64,000 nucleotides of DNA, from NCBI GenBank assembly GCA_035308365.1, contig DATGGU010000035.1, forward strand, positions 42,932 through 106,931. Reading direction: 5' to 3'. The position numbers were made by a program, and so were the translations under genes. A model generated the notes under the pieces. That model was given only the letters and a program-made list of their open reading frames with translations. It did no database searches and had not been told where the DNA came from. Of this stretch, positions 26,401 to 33,821 are shown in pieces; within the stretch, counting starts at the first letter, position 1; each line of letters opens with the position of its first letter. The stretch is from PALSA-505 sp035308365 (GTDB lineage: Bacteria > Actinomycetota > Actinomycetes > Streptosporangiales > Streptosporangiaceae).

Positions 26401-29264
26401 CGCTGCGCCGTGAGCCGCCGCAGGACATCGATGCTCCGTGTCGCGGAATCGGCGGCGGGCCCATCCCCGTCGGGCACGGCCGCCTGCTGAGCCGGAAGGC
26501 TCGGCGCAGACGTCAGGCCGGCCGCCGCGACGATGGAGCCGGCGGGTTCCGTGGGAGCCAGCTCGCACGGGTTGACCAGGAACCGGAACTGCTTGTCCAG
26601 CGGCAGCGGTTTGCTGAACCGATCGCGGAACAGCCGGTCGTGCCGGACCGGCGCGCCCATGACGTAGGCGGCCGCGATCGCGGAAAACACGCCGGCCAGC
26701 GAAGTGCTGTCGGCGTCCAGCGAGACAGCGGGAATGCCGGCCGCGATATCAGCCGCCAGGGTGGACAGCACCCGGCCGGGCCCGACCTCAAGCAGCAGGT
26801 CGGCCTCGGCGGCCATGGTGCTGACCGCATCACCGAAACGTACCGGTTCCAGTACCTGCCGGACCAGCAGGTCCCGCAGGTCCTGGCCGGCCGGCAGCTC
26901 CTGGCCGGTGACGCTGGATACCATCTGCCGCGTGACCGGCCGGAACTGGAATTCCGCCAGGCAGGTGGCGAACTCCGCCGCGGCAGGCGCGACCGCTGGT
27001 GAGTGGAACGCGTGCGAGACCGCGATCCGCGTCGCCGTGAGGCCCCGGTCGGCGGCGGCCTGGCAGACCCGGTCGACGGCGCTGGCCGGGCCGGACACGA
27101 CGGTCTGCCGCGGGCTGTTGTAGCCGGCGATGACCACGGGTTCGCCGCGGAGCATCGGCTCAACATCTCCGGGGGAAGCTGCGATGCTCGCCATGCCGCC
27201 GCCACCCTCGCTGGCCCTGGCCATCACCCGGCCGCGCGCCGCGGCCAGCTCGAGCAGGCTGGCTTCGTCCACGGCGCCGGCCCAGTGCAGGCTGGTCAGC
27301 TCCCCGAGGCTGTGGCCCGCCGCGGTCACGGCCCCGATGCCCAGCCAGGACAGCACCCGCAGGCCCGCGGCCGAGGATGCGACGATGCGCGGCTGCGCCG
27401 ACTCGGTGGCGACCAGATCACCGCCGCCGGCCGGTGCCAGCGACTCATACAGCTCGCGAGCGGGCTCGAACCTGCGTGCCATGGCTCCGCCGTCCGCGCG
27501 GCGGCCAGAGCCCTGGCCGGGGAACAGGTAACCGATGCGAGGCTGCCGCCCGGTGGAGCCGGCGAACACGCCCCCGACGGGATCGATGACGGTCTCGGTG
27601 CCATCGGCGAGCAGCGTCCCGAGCTTGGCCAGGCGGCTGGCCCCCTGCTCGGGCGATGAGGCCACGACGGCGCCGCGCACCGGATGCCCGGACAGCTCCC
27701 GTTCGAGTTCGGCGGCGAGGTCGGCGAGTTCGGCGAACGCCAGCCGCTCGCACAGCCCGGCCAGTGTGGCGGCGCGTTCGCGCAACTCTTCCGGTGTCGC
27801 GGCATCCAGCAGCAGCAACTCGCAGTCCTGGCGGGATCTGACCAGCTGGATCGTGCGGGAGTCGAGGCTGGTGCGGCGGACCACGCGCGCGTTCTCGATC
27901 ACGATATGCGCGTTGATGCCGCCGAATCCCATCGCCGACACGCCGGCCCTGACCGGCTGGTCCGCGGGCCATAGTTCCGCGGTTTCGGGCAGCCGCAGGG
28001 CCGGGTTCGGCCCGGCCAGCTCCGGGTGGGTCTCGTGGTGCCCGGTGGCCGGGGGGATTACCTGGTGGTGGACGGCCATGGTGGCCTTGATCAGCCCGGC
28101 AACACCGGCCGCCGCCTTGGTGTGGCCGATGTTGCCCTTGATGGTGCTGAGCGCCGCGGGGGGCGCGTCACCGCGGGCCTGGCTCAGCACGCGCAGTTCC
28201 GTCTGGTCTCCGACGGCGGTGCCGGTGCCATGACCTTCCAGGTAGGAGACGGTGCCGATGTCAAACCCGGCGACCTGGTAGGCCCGTTCGAGGGCCAGCA
28301 GGTGTCCCTCCGGCTCCGGCCTGGTGATCCCGCCCCGGCCGTCGGAGGCATAGCCCCACCCGGCGATGCTGGCGTAGCTGCGCACGCCGAGGGCGTCGGC
28401 GTCCTCCTGACGCAGCAGCACGAGGATGCCGCATCCCTCGCCGGGCCAGAAACCGTTCGACTTGCGGTCGTAGACGCGCATGTCGCCGGTGGCCAGGGCC
28501 CCGGTCTTGGCGAACCCGATGATCTCGAACGGGTCGATGCTGAGATCCACCCCGCCGACCACGGCCGCGTCGACCTGGCCCGCCTGCAGGGCGGAGCAGG
28601 CAAGCGACACGGCCAGCAGCGAGGACGAGCACGCGCCATCGACGGTGAAGCAACCGCCCTTGAAGTCGAACTGGTTGCAGATCCGTCCGGCGATGGTGTT
28701 GGACAGCCCGCCCGCGAGCGTGTCCTCGTCCACGGCAGGGAACGGGCTCTTGTAGCGTTTCTCCAGGCCATCCATGAAGTCCGCGAGCCCGCCGTCATCC
28801 CAGCCGTGGTCTCGCAGCGCCGCCGCGACGACCCGGCGGACGTAGGGCCAGCGCAGCCGCATCAGGTTCGAGCGGGTGAACTCGCCGGTCAGGCTGTTGC
28901 CCACCAGCACCGCCGTGCCCCGCTTCGGCAATCCTTCGCCGTCGGGGAACCCGGCATCGGTGAGCGCCCTGGCCGCGGTGTCGAGGGCGAGCCAGTGGGT
29001 CATATCGGTGACCCGGTGCGTGCTCCCGGCGATCTTGAAACGCACCCGGTCGAACTCGAATCCTTCGATCAGAGCGGCGTTCCGGGTGTAGAACCGGTCG
29101 GGTGCAGCCCGGTCCGCCGACCAGTAGTCCGCCAGGCGCAGGCGCTCGTCCGGGATCCGCCGGAAGGCCCGGCGGCCGGCCAGCACATTGGCCCACAGCT
29201 CCTCGGGGCTGGCGGCGTCTGGGTAGCGGCACGCGATGCCCGCAATGGCGATCGCCTGGCTCAC
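23451..29264 (-). CDS. pksE: Iterative enediyne polyketide synthase
   Basis: This 1,937-residue enzyme has the enediyne synthase layout and length. The ketosynthase (1-450) has Cys212 in VDGACSSS and His in EGHGTGT and NIGHTK. The acyltransferase (about 530-850) has Ser near 650 in AGHSLGE. The ACP lies near 976 in LHFSSITVGQ. The ketoreductase (about 1200-1450) has VTGGGKGIT. The dehydratase (from about 1485) has HLLDGERLFPAVLGMEAMA. The C-terminal 200 residues are the built-in phosphopantetheinyl transferase (GCDVQAV). It makes the polyene precursor of the warhead from malonyl-CoA. The GTG start overlaps the stop of unbU (GTGA). Position 976/977 offers two Ser for the pantetheine, as in other family members. 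Confidence 0.97.
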   Translation of the reverse strand: MSQAIAIAGIACRYPDAASPEELWANVLAGRRAFRRIPDERLRLADYWSADRAAPDRFYTRNAALIEGFEFDRVRFKIAGSTHRVTDMTHWLALDTAARALTDAGFPDGEGLPKRGTAVLVGNSLTGEFTRSNLMRLRWPYVRRVVAAALRDHGWDDGGLADFMDGLEKRYKSPFPAVDEDTLAGGLSNTIAGRICNQFDFKGGCFTVDGACSSSLLAVSLACSALQAGQVDAAVVGGVDLSIDPFEIIGFAKTGALATGDMRVYDRKSNGFWPGEGCGILVLLRQEDADALGVRSYASIAGWGYASDGRGGITRPEPEGHLLALERAYQVAGFDIGTVSYLEGHGTGTAVGDQTELRVLSQARGDAPPAALSTIKGNIGHTKAAAGVAGLIKATMAVHHQVIPPATGHHETHPELAGPNPALRLPETAELWPADQPVRAGVSAMGFGGINAHIVIENARVVRRTSLDSRTIQLVRSRQDCELLLLDAATPEELRERAATLAGLCERLAFAELADLAAELERELSGHPVRGAVVASSPEQGASRLAKLGTLLADGTETVIDPVGGVFAGSTGRQPRIGYLFPGQGSGRRADGGAMARRFEPARELYESLAPAGGGDLVATESAQPRIVASSAAGLRVLSWLGIGAVTAAGHSLGELTSLHWAGAVDEASLLELAAARGRVMARASEGGGGMASIAASPGDVEPMLRGEPVVIAGYNSPRQTVVSGPASAVDRVCQAAADRGLTATRIAVSHAFHSPAVAPAAAEFATCLAEFQFRPVTRQMVSSVTGQELPAGQDLRDLLVRQVLEPVRFGDAVSTMAAEADLLLEVGPGRVLSTLAADIAAGIPAVSLDADSTSLAGVFSAIAAAYVMGAPVRHDRLFRDRFSKPLPLDKQFRFLVNPCELAPTEPAGSIVAAAGLTSAPSLPAQQAAVPDGDGPAADSATRSIDVLRRLTAQRAELPLDAVPAESRPLDELHFSSITVGQIVNQAATELGVSVPLTSASLATATLADLAQMLDELTSTARPDEDGHQVPDGAGQWVRAFSVELVPQAPRPQPRAPAAGDWQVFAPPGHPLAQGVAGALRAAGLGDGVLLCLPEEGGERHVGLMLDAAHAALAHATPCRFVVLQDRRGAAGLAKTLHLEAPAIATSVISLPAAAGLPVADAAARVVADVAATTGFSEVCYSEDGTRLVPRLRAIEGAAGSAEPVLGPGDLLLVTGGGKGITAECALALARQSGASVGLLGRSDPAADAGLRANLARMSAAGITYRYVRADVTSADQVAAATAQIVSELGPVTALLHGAGRNQPVPLTKLDEPAFRETLAPKITGLEAVLAAIDPARLRLLISFGSIIGRAGLRGQADYATANDWLTELTRRFADEHPWCRCLSLEWSVWAGAGMGERLGVVESLAREGINAISVDQGIAMLGELAARPDLPVPVVVMSRAGNLPTITLEPRELPLGRFLDRPRVHYPGIELVAEAELSVDTDPYLADHLLDGERLFPAVLGMEAMAQAAAALAAPTGALVLENIEFHRPIVAPPSGSVTIRLAALNNAGSVDVVIRSSDTAFQADHFRATLRWADTGPEPVTPPAAAGWPRIPLEPGRELYGDVLFQGKRFQRVLAYRSLAATSCVVEVSAASAGNWFSAFFPAGLILGDPGVRDAFMHAIQCCVPNATLLPAGVERIHLNTALERTEPLILAAAERYRDGDTFVYDLEVWDSGGRLTERWEGLRLQAVRKQDGSGPWVPALLGPYLERQVAALLPRGPRCAVEPDGLDAVQTRAGLRRQTASAVRRMLGPGATVRYRRDGKPEVTGEVSVSVSHGAGITLAVTDPGPVGCDVQAVSGRTAGDWRLLLGEEQLALAELIGRERGEELPVAATRVWGALECLRKAGRAVAGPITLAEARPDNWVLLRSADAQIATFVTHLRDEAAPVVFTILMEGEN

Positions 29265-30274
29265 GCCGTCACCGCGCTTTCCCTGGTGGTCGGTGAGGCC
29301 GGCCGGGCGGCTCCGTCTGGCCCGGCCCGCCGCTGCTGCCGCTTCTTCATGAAGTGAGCCACCCACCAGCCCAGCCCGCGTGCGGCGCACACGATCGACA
29401 GGGCGAAGAACAGCGTGTACACGACGTTGAACGCCATCAGCACGCCGTAGACGGCGGCGGTGGAGGCGCCGAACATGAACTTGGGCAGCGCCTTGCTGGG
29501 AGTCGTCGCCGGATCGGTGATCATGTAGTTGCTGAACAGCACGAACGCGACTCCGGTCATGACGCCGATGGCCGTGTTGAGCTGGACGCCGTAGAGCCAG
29601 TGCCGGACGAAGGCCTGAATGGCGAACCCGCCCATCCAGCCGACGATGAGCGCCGTCTTCTTGGTCAGCATGGCGTTCAGCACGGTGCCGGCGGTCAGGA
29701 TGATGAACGGGATCATCAGCCGGAAGTAGGAGTTGGCCCATTCGGTGAACTGGTACGGCGGTGAGATGCTCACCCATGTGCCGAACAGCAGCAGCGTGAC
29801 CGAGATGCCGAGGTTGGACGGGTTCATGAAGTGCCGCAGCCGGCCGGCGATCGGTGCCCTGAGCACGTGCTTCTGGCCCACCGCGACGGCGACCGCGAAG
29901 GCGACCGGCCACCACCGGTCGTTGGCGTACAGGAGCATGTTGCACGCCAGGGCGGTGATGTGCGACGGCATCATGAAGGCAAGGACCCCACGCGGGCCGT
30001 TGCCCTCCCACCCTGGCCGGCGGCGCTCGGCCCACGCGCCGATGAGCTCGAAGGTGATCTCCACCGTGTACCCGGTGAGGACGGCGAAGATGGGCCATAT
30101 CCACGGCTGCTCCCAGCCCAGCAGGGTGTAGCCGAAGATGTTGAATGCGGTGATCGATATCGTGAAGTTGCGCAGGGCGAGATAGCGCGGATCCTTCGAC
30201 AGGCGGGGCTTTTCTGCCGGCGCAGCCGGTGCGCCCGCTGGAACGCTGTCCGCGGTCTGGATTGTCGCGGTCAT
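29261..30274 (-). CDS. unbU: Enediyne membrane protein UnbU (E5)
   Basis: This 337-residue integral membrane protein of the enediyne cassette has about eight hydrophobic segments between residues 50 and 310, with Pro/Ala-rich cytosolic ends. The protein resembles the RnfD/NqrB family of flavin-carrying membrane subunits, including a TDPATTPS stretch like the family TDPxTSP motif. Its role in enediyne synthesis is not established; electron transfer or export has been suggested by homology. An AAGGAGG site lies 10 nt before the ATG. The gene overlaps unbV upstream (ATGA) and pksE downstream (GTGA), so all three are coupled. Confidence 0.9.
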   Translation of the reverse strand: MTATIQTADSVPAGAPAAPAEKPRLSKDPRYLALRNFTISITAFNIFGYTLLGWEQPWIWPIFAVLTGYTVEITFELIGAWAERRRPGWEGNGPRGVLAFMMPSHITALACNMLLYANDRWWPVAFAVAVAVGQKHVLRAPIAGRLRHFMNPSNLGISVTLLLFGTWVSISPPYQFTEWANSYFRLMIPFIILTAGTVLNAMLTKKTALIVGWMGGFAIQAFVRHWLYGVQLNTAIGVMTGVAFVLFSNYMITDPATTPSKALPKFMFGASTAAVYGVLMAFNVVYTLFFALSIVCAARGLGWWVAHFMKKRQQRRAGPDGAARPASPTTRESAVTA

Positions 30275-32256
30275 CGGCTCGGAACCTCCTTGGCCGTGCT
30301 GGTGAGGAGCAGATCGTGGGTGCCCGGGGTCAGCGTGATCGTCTGCTGGCGGAGTGTGCCGCTGCCGTCGCGCCAGTGCAGTTGCACGGCGACGGGGCCG
30401 CTGTAGCTGCCAAGGCCGAAGGACACCTCGAAGCTCGACTTGCCGCTGTGGCCGCTGCCGCCATCGAGCTGCGCGATCTGGGTGTGCCCGGGCGTGTGGA
30501 TCTGGACGGTCGCCCCGTAGGCTGGGCTTCCTGGCCCCTCGAGGCCCTGGCCGGGCTGGCTGCCAGGAACCGGCCGGTAGAGCTGAAGGCCGAGGTAATG
30601 GCCGATCCGTGGTGATTCGTTCGCGTAGAAGGCCGGCGGCCCCCACTGGCGCGCTATCGCGAAATCGAGCCTGCCGTCGCCGCGGGTGTCCGCGATCGCG
30701 ACACCGCGGGTCGGGATGTCCACGCACATCCCGAGCTGCTTGCTGATGTTCAGGTAATAGCCGGTTGAATTGGGGGCGTAGAAGGCCATGCACTGATGGC
30801 CGGCGATGTCGTCGCCCGGCTGGACCAGCGGCCAGTTGGCCGGGTTGGCGAGGAGATCATCGTTGGTCATGGCCATTTCCTGCAGCCATGGCCACCGGTT
30901 GAGCGTTCCCTTGATGAACCCGTCCGTCTGGACCACGTCCAGGTGACCGTTGTTCAGGAAATCCCCCATTTTCAGGTCCCAGTCCCAGCCGGTCCACGCC
31001 ATGCCCATCTCGGCGGCCTGCTGGTGGAACGGGGCGACGCCGCTGGCGAGGTCGTGGCGCATCACGGCATCGCTGGACGCCTGGTTCATGAAAACGAGGT
31101 TGCTTTCCTCGAGGCCGAATGGCGTGGTGATGTCGCTGATCATGAAGTCGAACCGCCCGTTGCCGGCCAGGTCACCGAAGGCGACCCCCATGCCCTTGAA
31201 CGAGCCCTTTCCGACCACGAAGGATTTCGGCGTGGTGGGCGTGCGCACGCCGACCGCCTCGGTGAACGCGATGTGATCGGGAGTGGACCGGTTATAAAGC
31301 AGGTGGCCTTCCCCGAAGTCATTCGCGATGTACAGGTCCGGCAGCCCGTTGCCGGTCAGGTCGGCACTGGCCGCTGCGAGCGTCCACCCGGTGGAGTCGG
31401 TGAAAGGAATCGCGGCTGGCTGCAGCGCGTACCGAACGGTCGGGTGCGGGCCTGATGTGGCCCCGACCCACCGGAAGATATAGTCGCCGCCGCCGTTCTT
31501 GGCGAACGAGAGTGACGATGGCATCTGGACGTTGTCCAGGCCGCGCGGGTCGAGCACCGCGGAGTCGGGGAAATAGTTGCCGACGAAGATGTCCGGATGC
31601 CCGGTACCGGCGAAGTCGGCGATTTGCACCGCGTTGGTGTTCCAGTCCGGCCCGCCATACTGCCCATTCATTCCGTTTTCCGGCAGGAGTTCGGCCGGCT
31701 GGTACGCGCTGGGCGATGGGACGGTAGCATCCGAGCGGGGCAGGAAGAGTATCGGGCTGCGGCCCCAGTAATAGACCAGGAACCCCATGCGGCCGTCACC
31801 GGTGAAGTCACCGGGCGCGCATCCCATCGGCGCCATGACCGAACTCATCGGCAATGGCGCCGGGTTCAGCACGAACGGCGTGAACCTGTCGGCCGGCGGC
31901 GCGGTCGGCGTATAGGTGACAACAACATCGTCGGTCCGGGGATCGACGATGCACATGCCGTCGTCCCGGCCATGGCCGGTGACGTCGGTCATCGCGATGC
32001 CCGCCCCCACCGAGGAAATCCAAGAGCGGATATGGTAATACGCTGGATTTACCTTACGAATGGTTTGGGTCGGGTGATACCCTGGCGGCATCGCAATGGG
32101 CATCTCCACGAATCTGAATGGCGACGCGACCTTCGTCAGTTCTCCAGCAGAAATTGAAGGCGGGGTTGCGAAGTTATACAGGATCACCACAAGCGTGATC
32201 GCCGCCAGGCCGGGCAGCAGCTTGCGGCTTCGGGGATTGGACGCAAATTTCCTCAC
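30271..32256 (-). CDS. unbV: Enediyne protein UnbV (E4), exported or anchored
   Basis: This 661-residue protein carries an N-terminal signal or anchor (RKLLPGLAAITLVVILYNFA), a series of FG-GAP/VCBS-like repeats rich in DxTGxGxxD segments (for example DVTGHGRDDG, DFTGDGRMGF, DLTGNGLPDLY) and the C-terminal ASPIC/UnbV domain (DGGSGHSGKSSFEVSFGLG). It probably sits outside the membrane as a calcium-binding beta-propeller. Its function in enediyne formation is unknown. GTG at 32256 is preferred because AGGAG lies 6 nt upstream; ATG at 32262 abuts that site, and ATG at 32292 is the longest choice. It is first in the pksE operon, so the promoter lies in the gap to 32543, where no elements could be assigned. 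Confidence 0.92.
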   Translation of the reverse strand: MRKFASNPRSRKLLPGLAAITLVVILYNFATPPSISAGELTKVASPFRFVEMPIAMPPGYHPTQTIRKVNPAYYHIRSWISSVGAGIAMTDVTGHGRDDGMCIVDPRTDDVVVTYTPTAPPADRFTPFVLNPAPLPMSSVMAPMGCAPGDFTGDGRMGFLVYYWGRSPILFLPRSDATVPSPSAYQPAELLPENGMNGQYGGPDWNTNAVQIADFAGTGHPDIFVGNYFPDSAVLDPRGLDNVQMPSSLSFAKNGGGDYIFRWVGATSGPHPTVRYALQPAAIPFTDSTGWTLAAASADLTGNGLPDLYIANDFGEGHLLYNRSTPDHIAFTEAVGVRTPTTPKSFVVGKGSFKGMGVAFGDLAGNGRFDFMISDITTPFGLEESNLVFMNQASSDAVMRHDLASGVAPFHQQAAEMGMAWTGWDWDLKMGDFLNNGHLDVVQTDGFIKGTLNRWPWLQEMAMTNDDLLANPANWPLVQPGDDIAGHQCMAFYAPNSTGYYLNISKQLGMCVDIPTRGVAIADTRGDGRLDFAIARQWGPPAFYANESPRIGHYLGLQLYRPVPGSQPGQGLEGPGSPAYGATVQIHTPGHTQIAQLDGGSGHSGKSSFEVSFGLGSYSGPVAVQLHWRDGSGTLRQQTITLTPGTHDLLLTSTAKEVPSR

Positions 32257-32543
32257 AGTCATCTCCTGCTTGCCGTGGTTCGCGCACGCCATCAGGCGGG
32301 CAAGCGTTCCGTACGCTCACCCGACCGCCTGGACCAGCGAGATCGACAATCGAGCCAGGCCCATTTCCGAGCCGTCTACAGCCCTCAGCATGAAAGCTCC
32401 GGGCACGCCTTCCTTCTCTGACCTTGCTCGATCCGCGAGCGGGAGTCTCGCCAGTAATCGGGCGCCCTTACCGCAAGGCGGGAGATGCGTGCCGCGGGCA
32501 GGCTCATTACACTGCCGTCGAGCGCCATATCCGGAGGTGAGTC

Positions 32544-32873
32544 GTGCTCATCTATGACGCCTCACCGCAGCCGGATGGTGCGCCGCCGTTCGTGACCGTG
32601 CGGATCTGCCCCCCGGTCACCCGGGAGGACGCCGGAGGGCTGCAGGAGCAGCTGCGGCTGAGGCTGCGGGGTGCCGCCGGCGCGGCGGTGGTATGCGACG
32701 TCGGCGCCATCGCCGATCCGGACATGGTCACCGTCGAGGTACTGGCCCGGATGCAACTCTGCGCGCGGCGGCTCGGCTTCAGCCTGCAGGTCCGCCACGC
32801 CAGCGTGGGGTTAACCGCGCTGCTGGAACTGACCGGCCTGGGCGACTACGTGCCCCTGCAAGCCGAACCCTGA
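32544..32873 (+). CDS. STAS-domain protein
   Basis: This 109-residue protein is a single STAS domain of the anti-sigma-factor antagonist type. The N-terminal strand region is short, and the usual phosphorylatable Ser/Thr region reads DVGAIADPDMVTVEVLARM, where the typical D(V)SG..FxDSSG is replaced by ADPDMVTVE. It may therefore not be controlled by a kinase. No partner anti-sigma kinase gene is adjacent. The GTG start follows GGAGG by 6 nt. It lies just outside the enediyne operon, on the opposite strand, and probably marks the right boundary of that cluster. Confidence 0.7.
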   Translation: MLIYDASPQPDGAPPFVTVRICPPVTREDAGGLQEQLRLRLRGAAGAAVVCDVGAIADPDMVTVEVLARMQLCARRLGFSLQVRHASVGLTALLELTGLGDYVPLQAEP

Positions 32874-33014
32874 CAGTTCTCAGCCGGACCCCAACCCCCA
32901 GCGAGGCCACATCTCCCGGACCCCAACCCCGGTGAGGCCACATCACCCGGGTTTGCCCGATCCCTTTACCCGGAGTACGCGATCTGAGCGCGATTCATCG
33001 GTATCGTCCTGTTC

Positions 33015-33572
33015 GTGGTTGCTCCGCGTTATCAAGCGACCTGGCCGCGGCTTCCGGTGCCGCGGTTCGCCACTGTGCGCGCGGCGCTCTATGCCCGGCT
33101 GGAGGAGATCAGCTTCCGCACCGGCATCATGGCCCTGATCGGCCTGGCCGCGGCTGCCTGCGCCGCAACGGCCGCCGCGATCTTGTTCACGGCCGGCCGC
33201 CCGGCCCACCCCGTGACAGCATCCGCTCCGCCTCCCGTACCGCAGCGGCCCACCCACCCCCGGGCGGCCGCCCCGCAGCACCCGCCGGCCCACCAGCCTG
33301 CGGCCCACCGGGCGCCGCGCCCCGCTCATCGGCCCCAGCCGGTGGCCGTCAGCGTTCCGGCCGCGCCGCTCCCTGACATCCAGAGCCACCGGAGCAACCC
33401 CGGCTCGCCACGCTGGCCCTGGCCGGTGCCCACCCCGGGTCACTGGCCACGACCGCACGGCTGGCCGGGATCCCACGGCTGGCCGGGACCGCCGGGACGA
33501 TGGCCTGGCCACGGCGGCTGGCCGCACCCGCACGGCTGGGGCGATGACTGGCCGCACGCCCCCGGTAGATGA
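33015..33572 (+). CDS. Pro/His/Trp-rich single-pass membrane protein
   Basis: This is a 185-residue protein of no recognised family. A transmembrane segment lies at about residues 38-60 (GIMALIGLAAAACAATAAAILF). The remainder is a low-complexity tail rich in Pro, His and Ala, then a C-terminal part with repeated GW/HGW units (HGWPGSHGWPGPPGRWPGHG). The tail would be outside the cell. Similar His/Pro-rich tails bind metals or peptidoglycan, but no function can be claimed. The GTG start has no strong ribosome site, so the N-terminus is uncertain. Confidence 0.5.
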   Translation: MVAPRYQATWPRLPVPRFATVRAALYARLEEISFRTGIMALIGLAAAACAATAAAILFTAGRPAHPVTASAPPPVPQRPTHPRAAAPQHPPAHQPAAHRAPRPAHRPQPVAVSVPAAPLPDIQSHRSNPGSPRWPWPVPTPGHWPRPHGWPGSHGWPGPPGRWPGHGGWPHPHGWGDDWPHAPGR

Positions 33573-33604
33573 CCAGCAGTGCCTGATCATCTCCGGGCCA
33601 TGAC

Positions 33605-33790
33605 CTAGCCCACATCTGCGGGCGTGCCCGCCGTAATCCGGACGAGTTCCCCGAACGAGGTGGGAACACCGTGTGGGCGTGCCCGGTGGCGGCCCACACC
33701 ACCTCATGATCCGACAGCCAGCTCACGAACCTGTCCGGCGGCGCCATGGTCGCGCAGCACCTGGGCGACGTGCTCAACGCTGGGATGCAT
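33605..33790 (-). pseudogene. Decayed YbaK-type aminoacyl-tRNA deacylase gene
   Basis: The start codon and first 25 or so residues (MHPSVEHVAQVLRDHGAAGQ) match the N-terminus of YbaK/ProX editing proteins. They run into the family C-terminal block HEVVWAATGHAHTVFP and, after a further one-base slip, TSFGELVRITAGTPADVG with a stop. The roughly 100 central residues that form the active site are gone, and the joint is out of frame, giving an early TGA at 33704. The gene is therefore a relic with one internal deletion and two frame breaks. The family assignment rests on by-eye recognition of both ends. Confidence 0.75.
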
Positions 33791-33821
33791 GCCCGCCAGG
33801 GTAGTGCCCGGCGGGCCGCCG

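Noticed and set aside
23508..27002. Very long plus-strand open frame opposite pksE
   Set aside because: It is antisense to a synthase with clear domains. Its translation is Arg/Gly/Pro-rich with no family, and it arises because high-GC genes leave the opposite frame free of stops.
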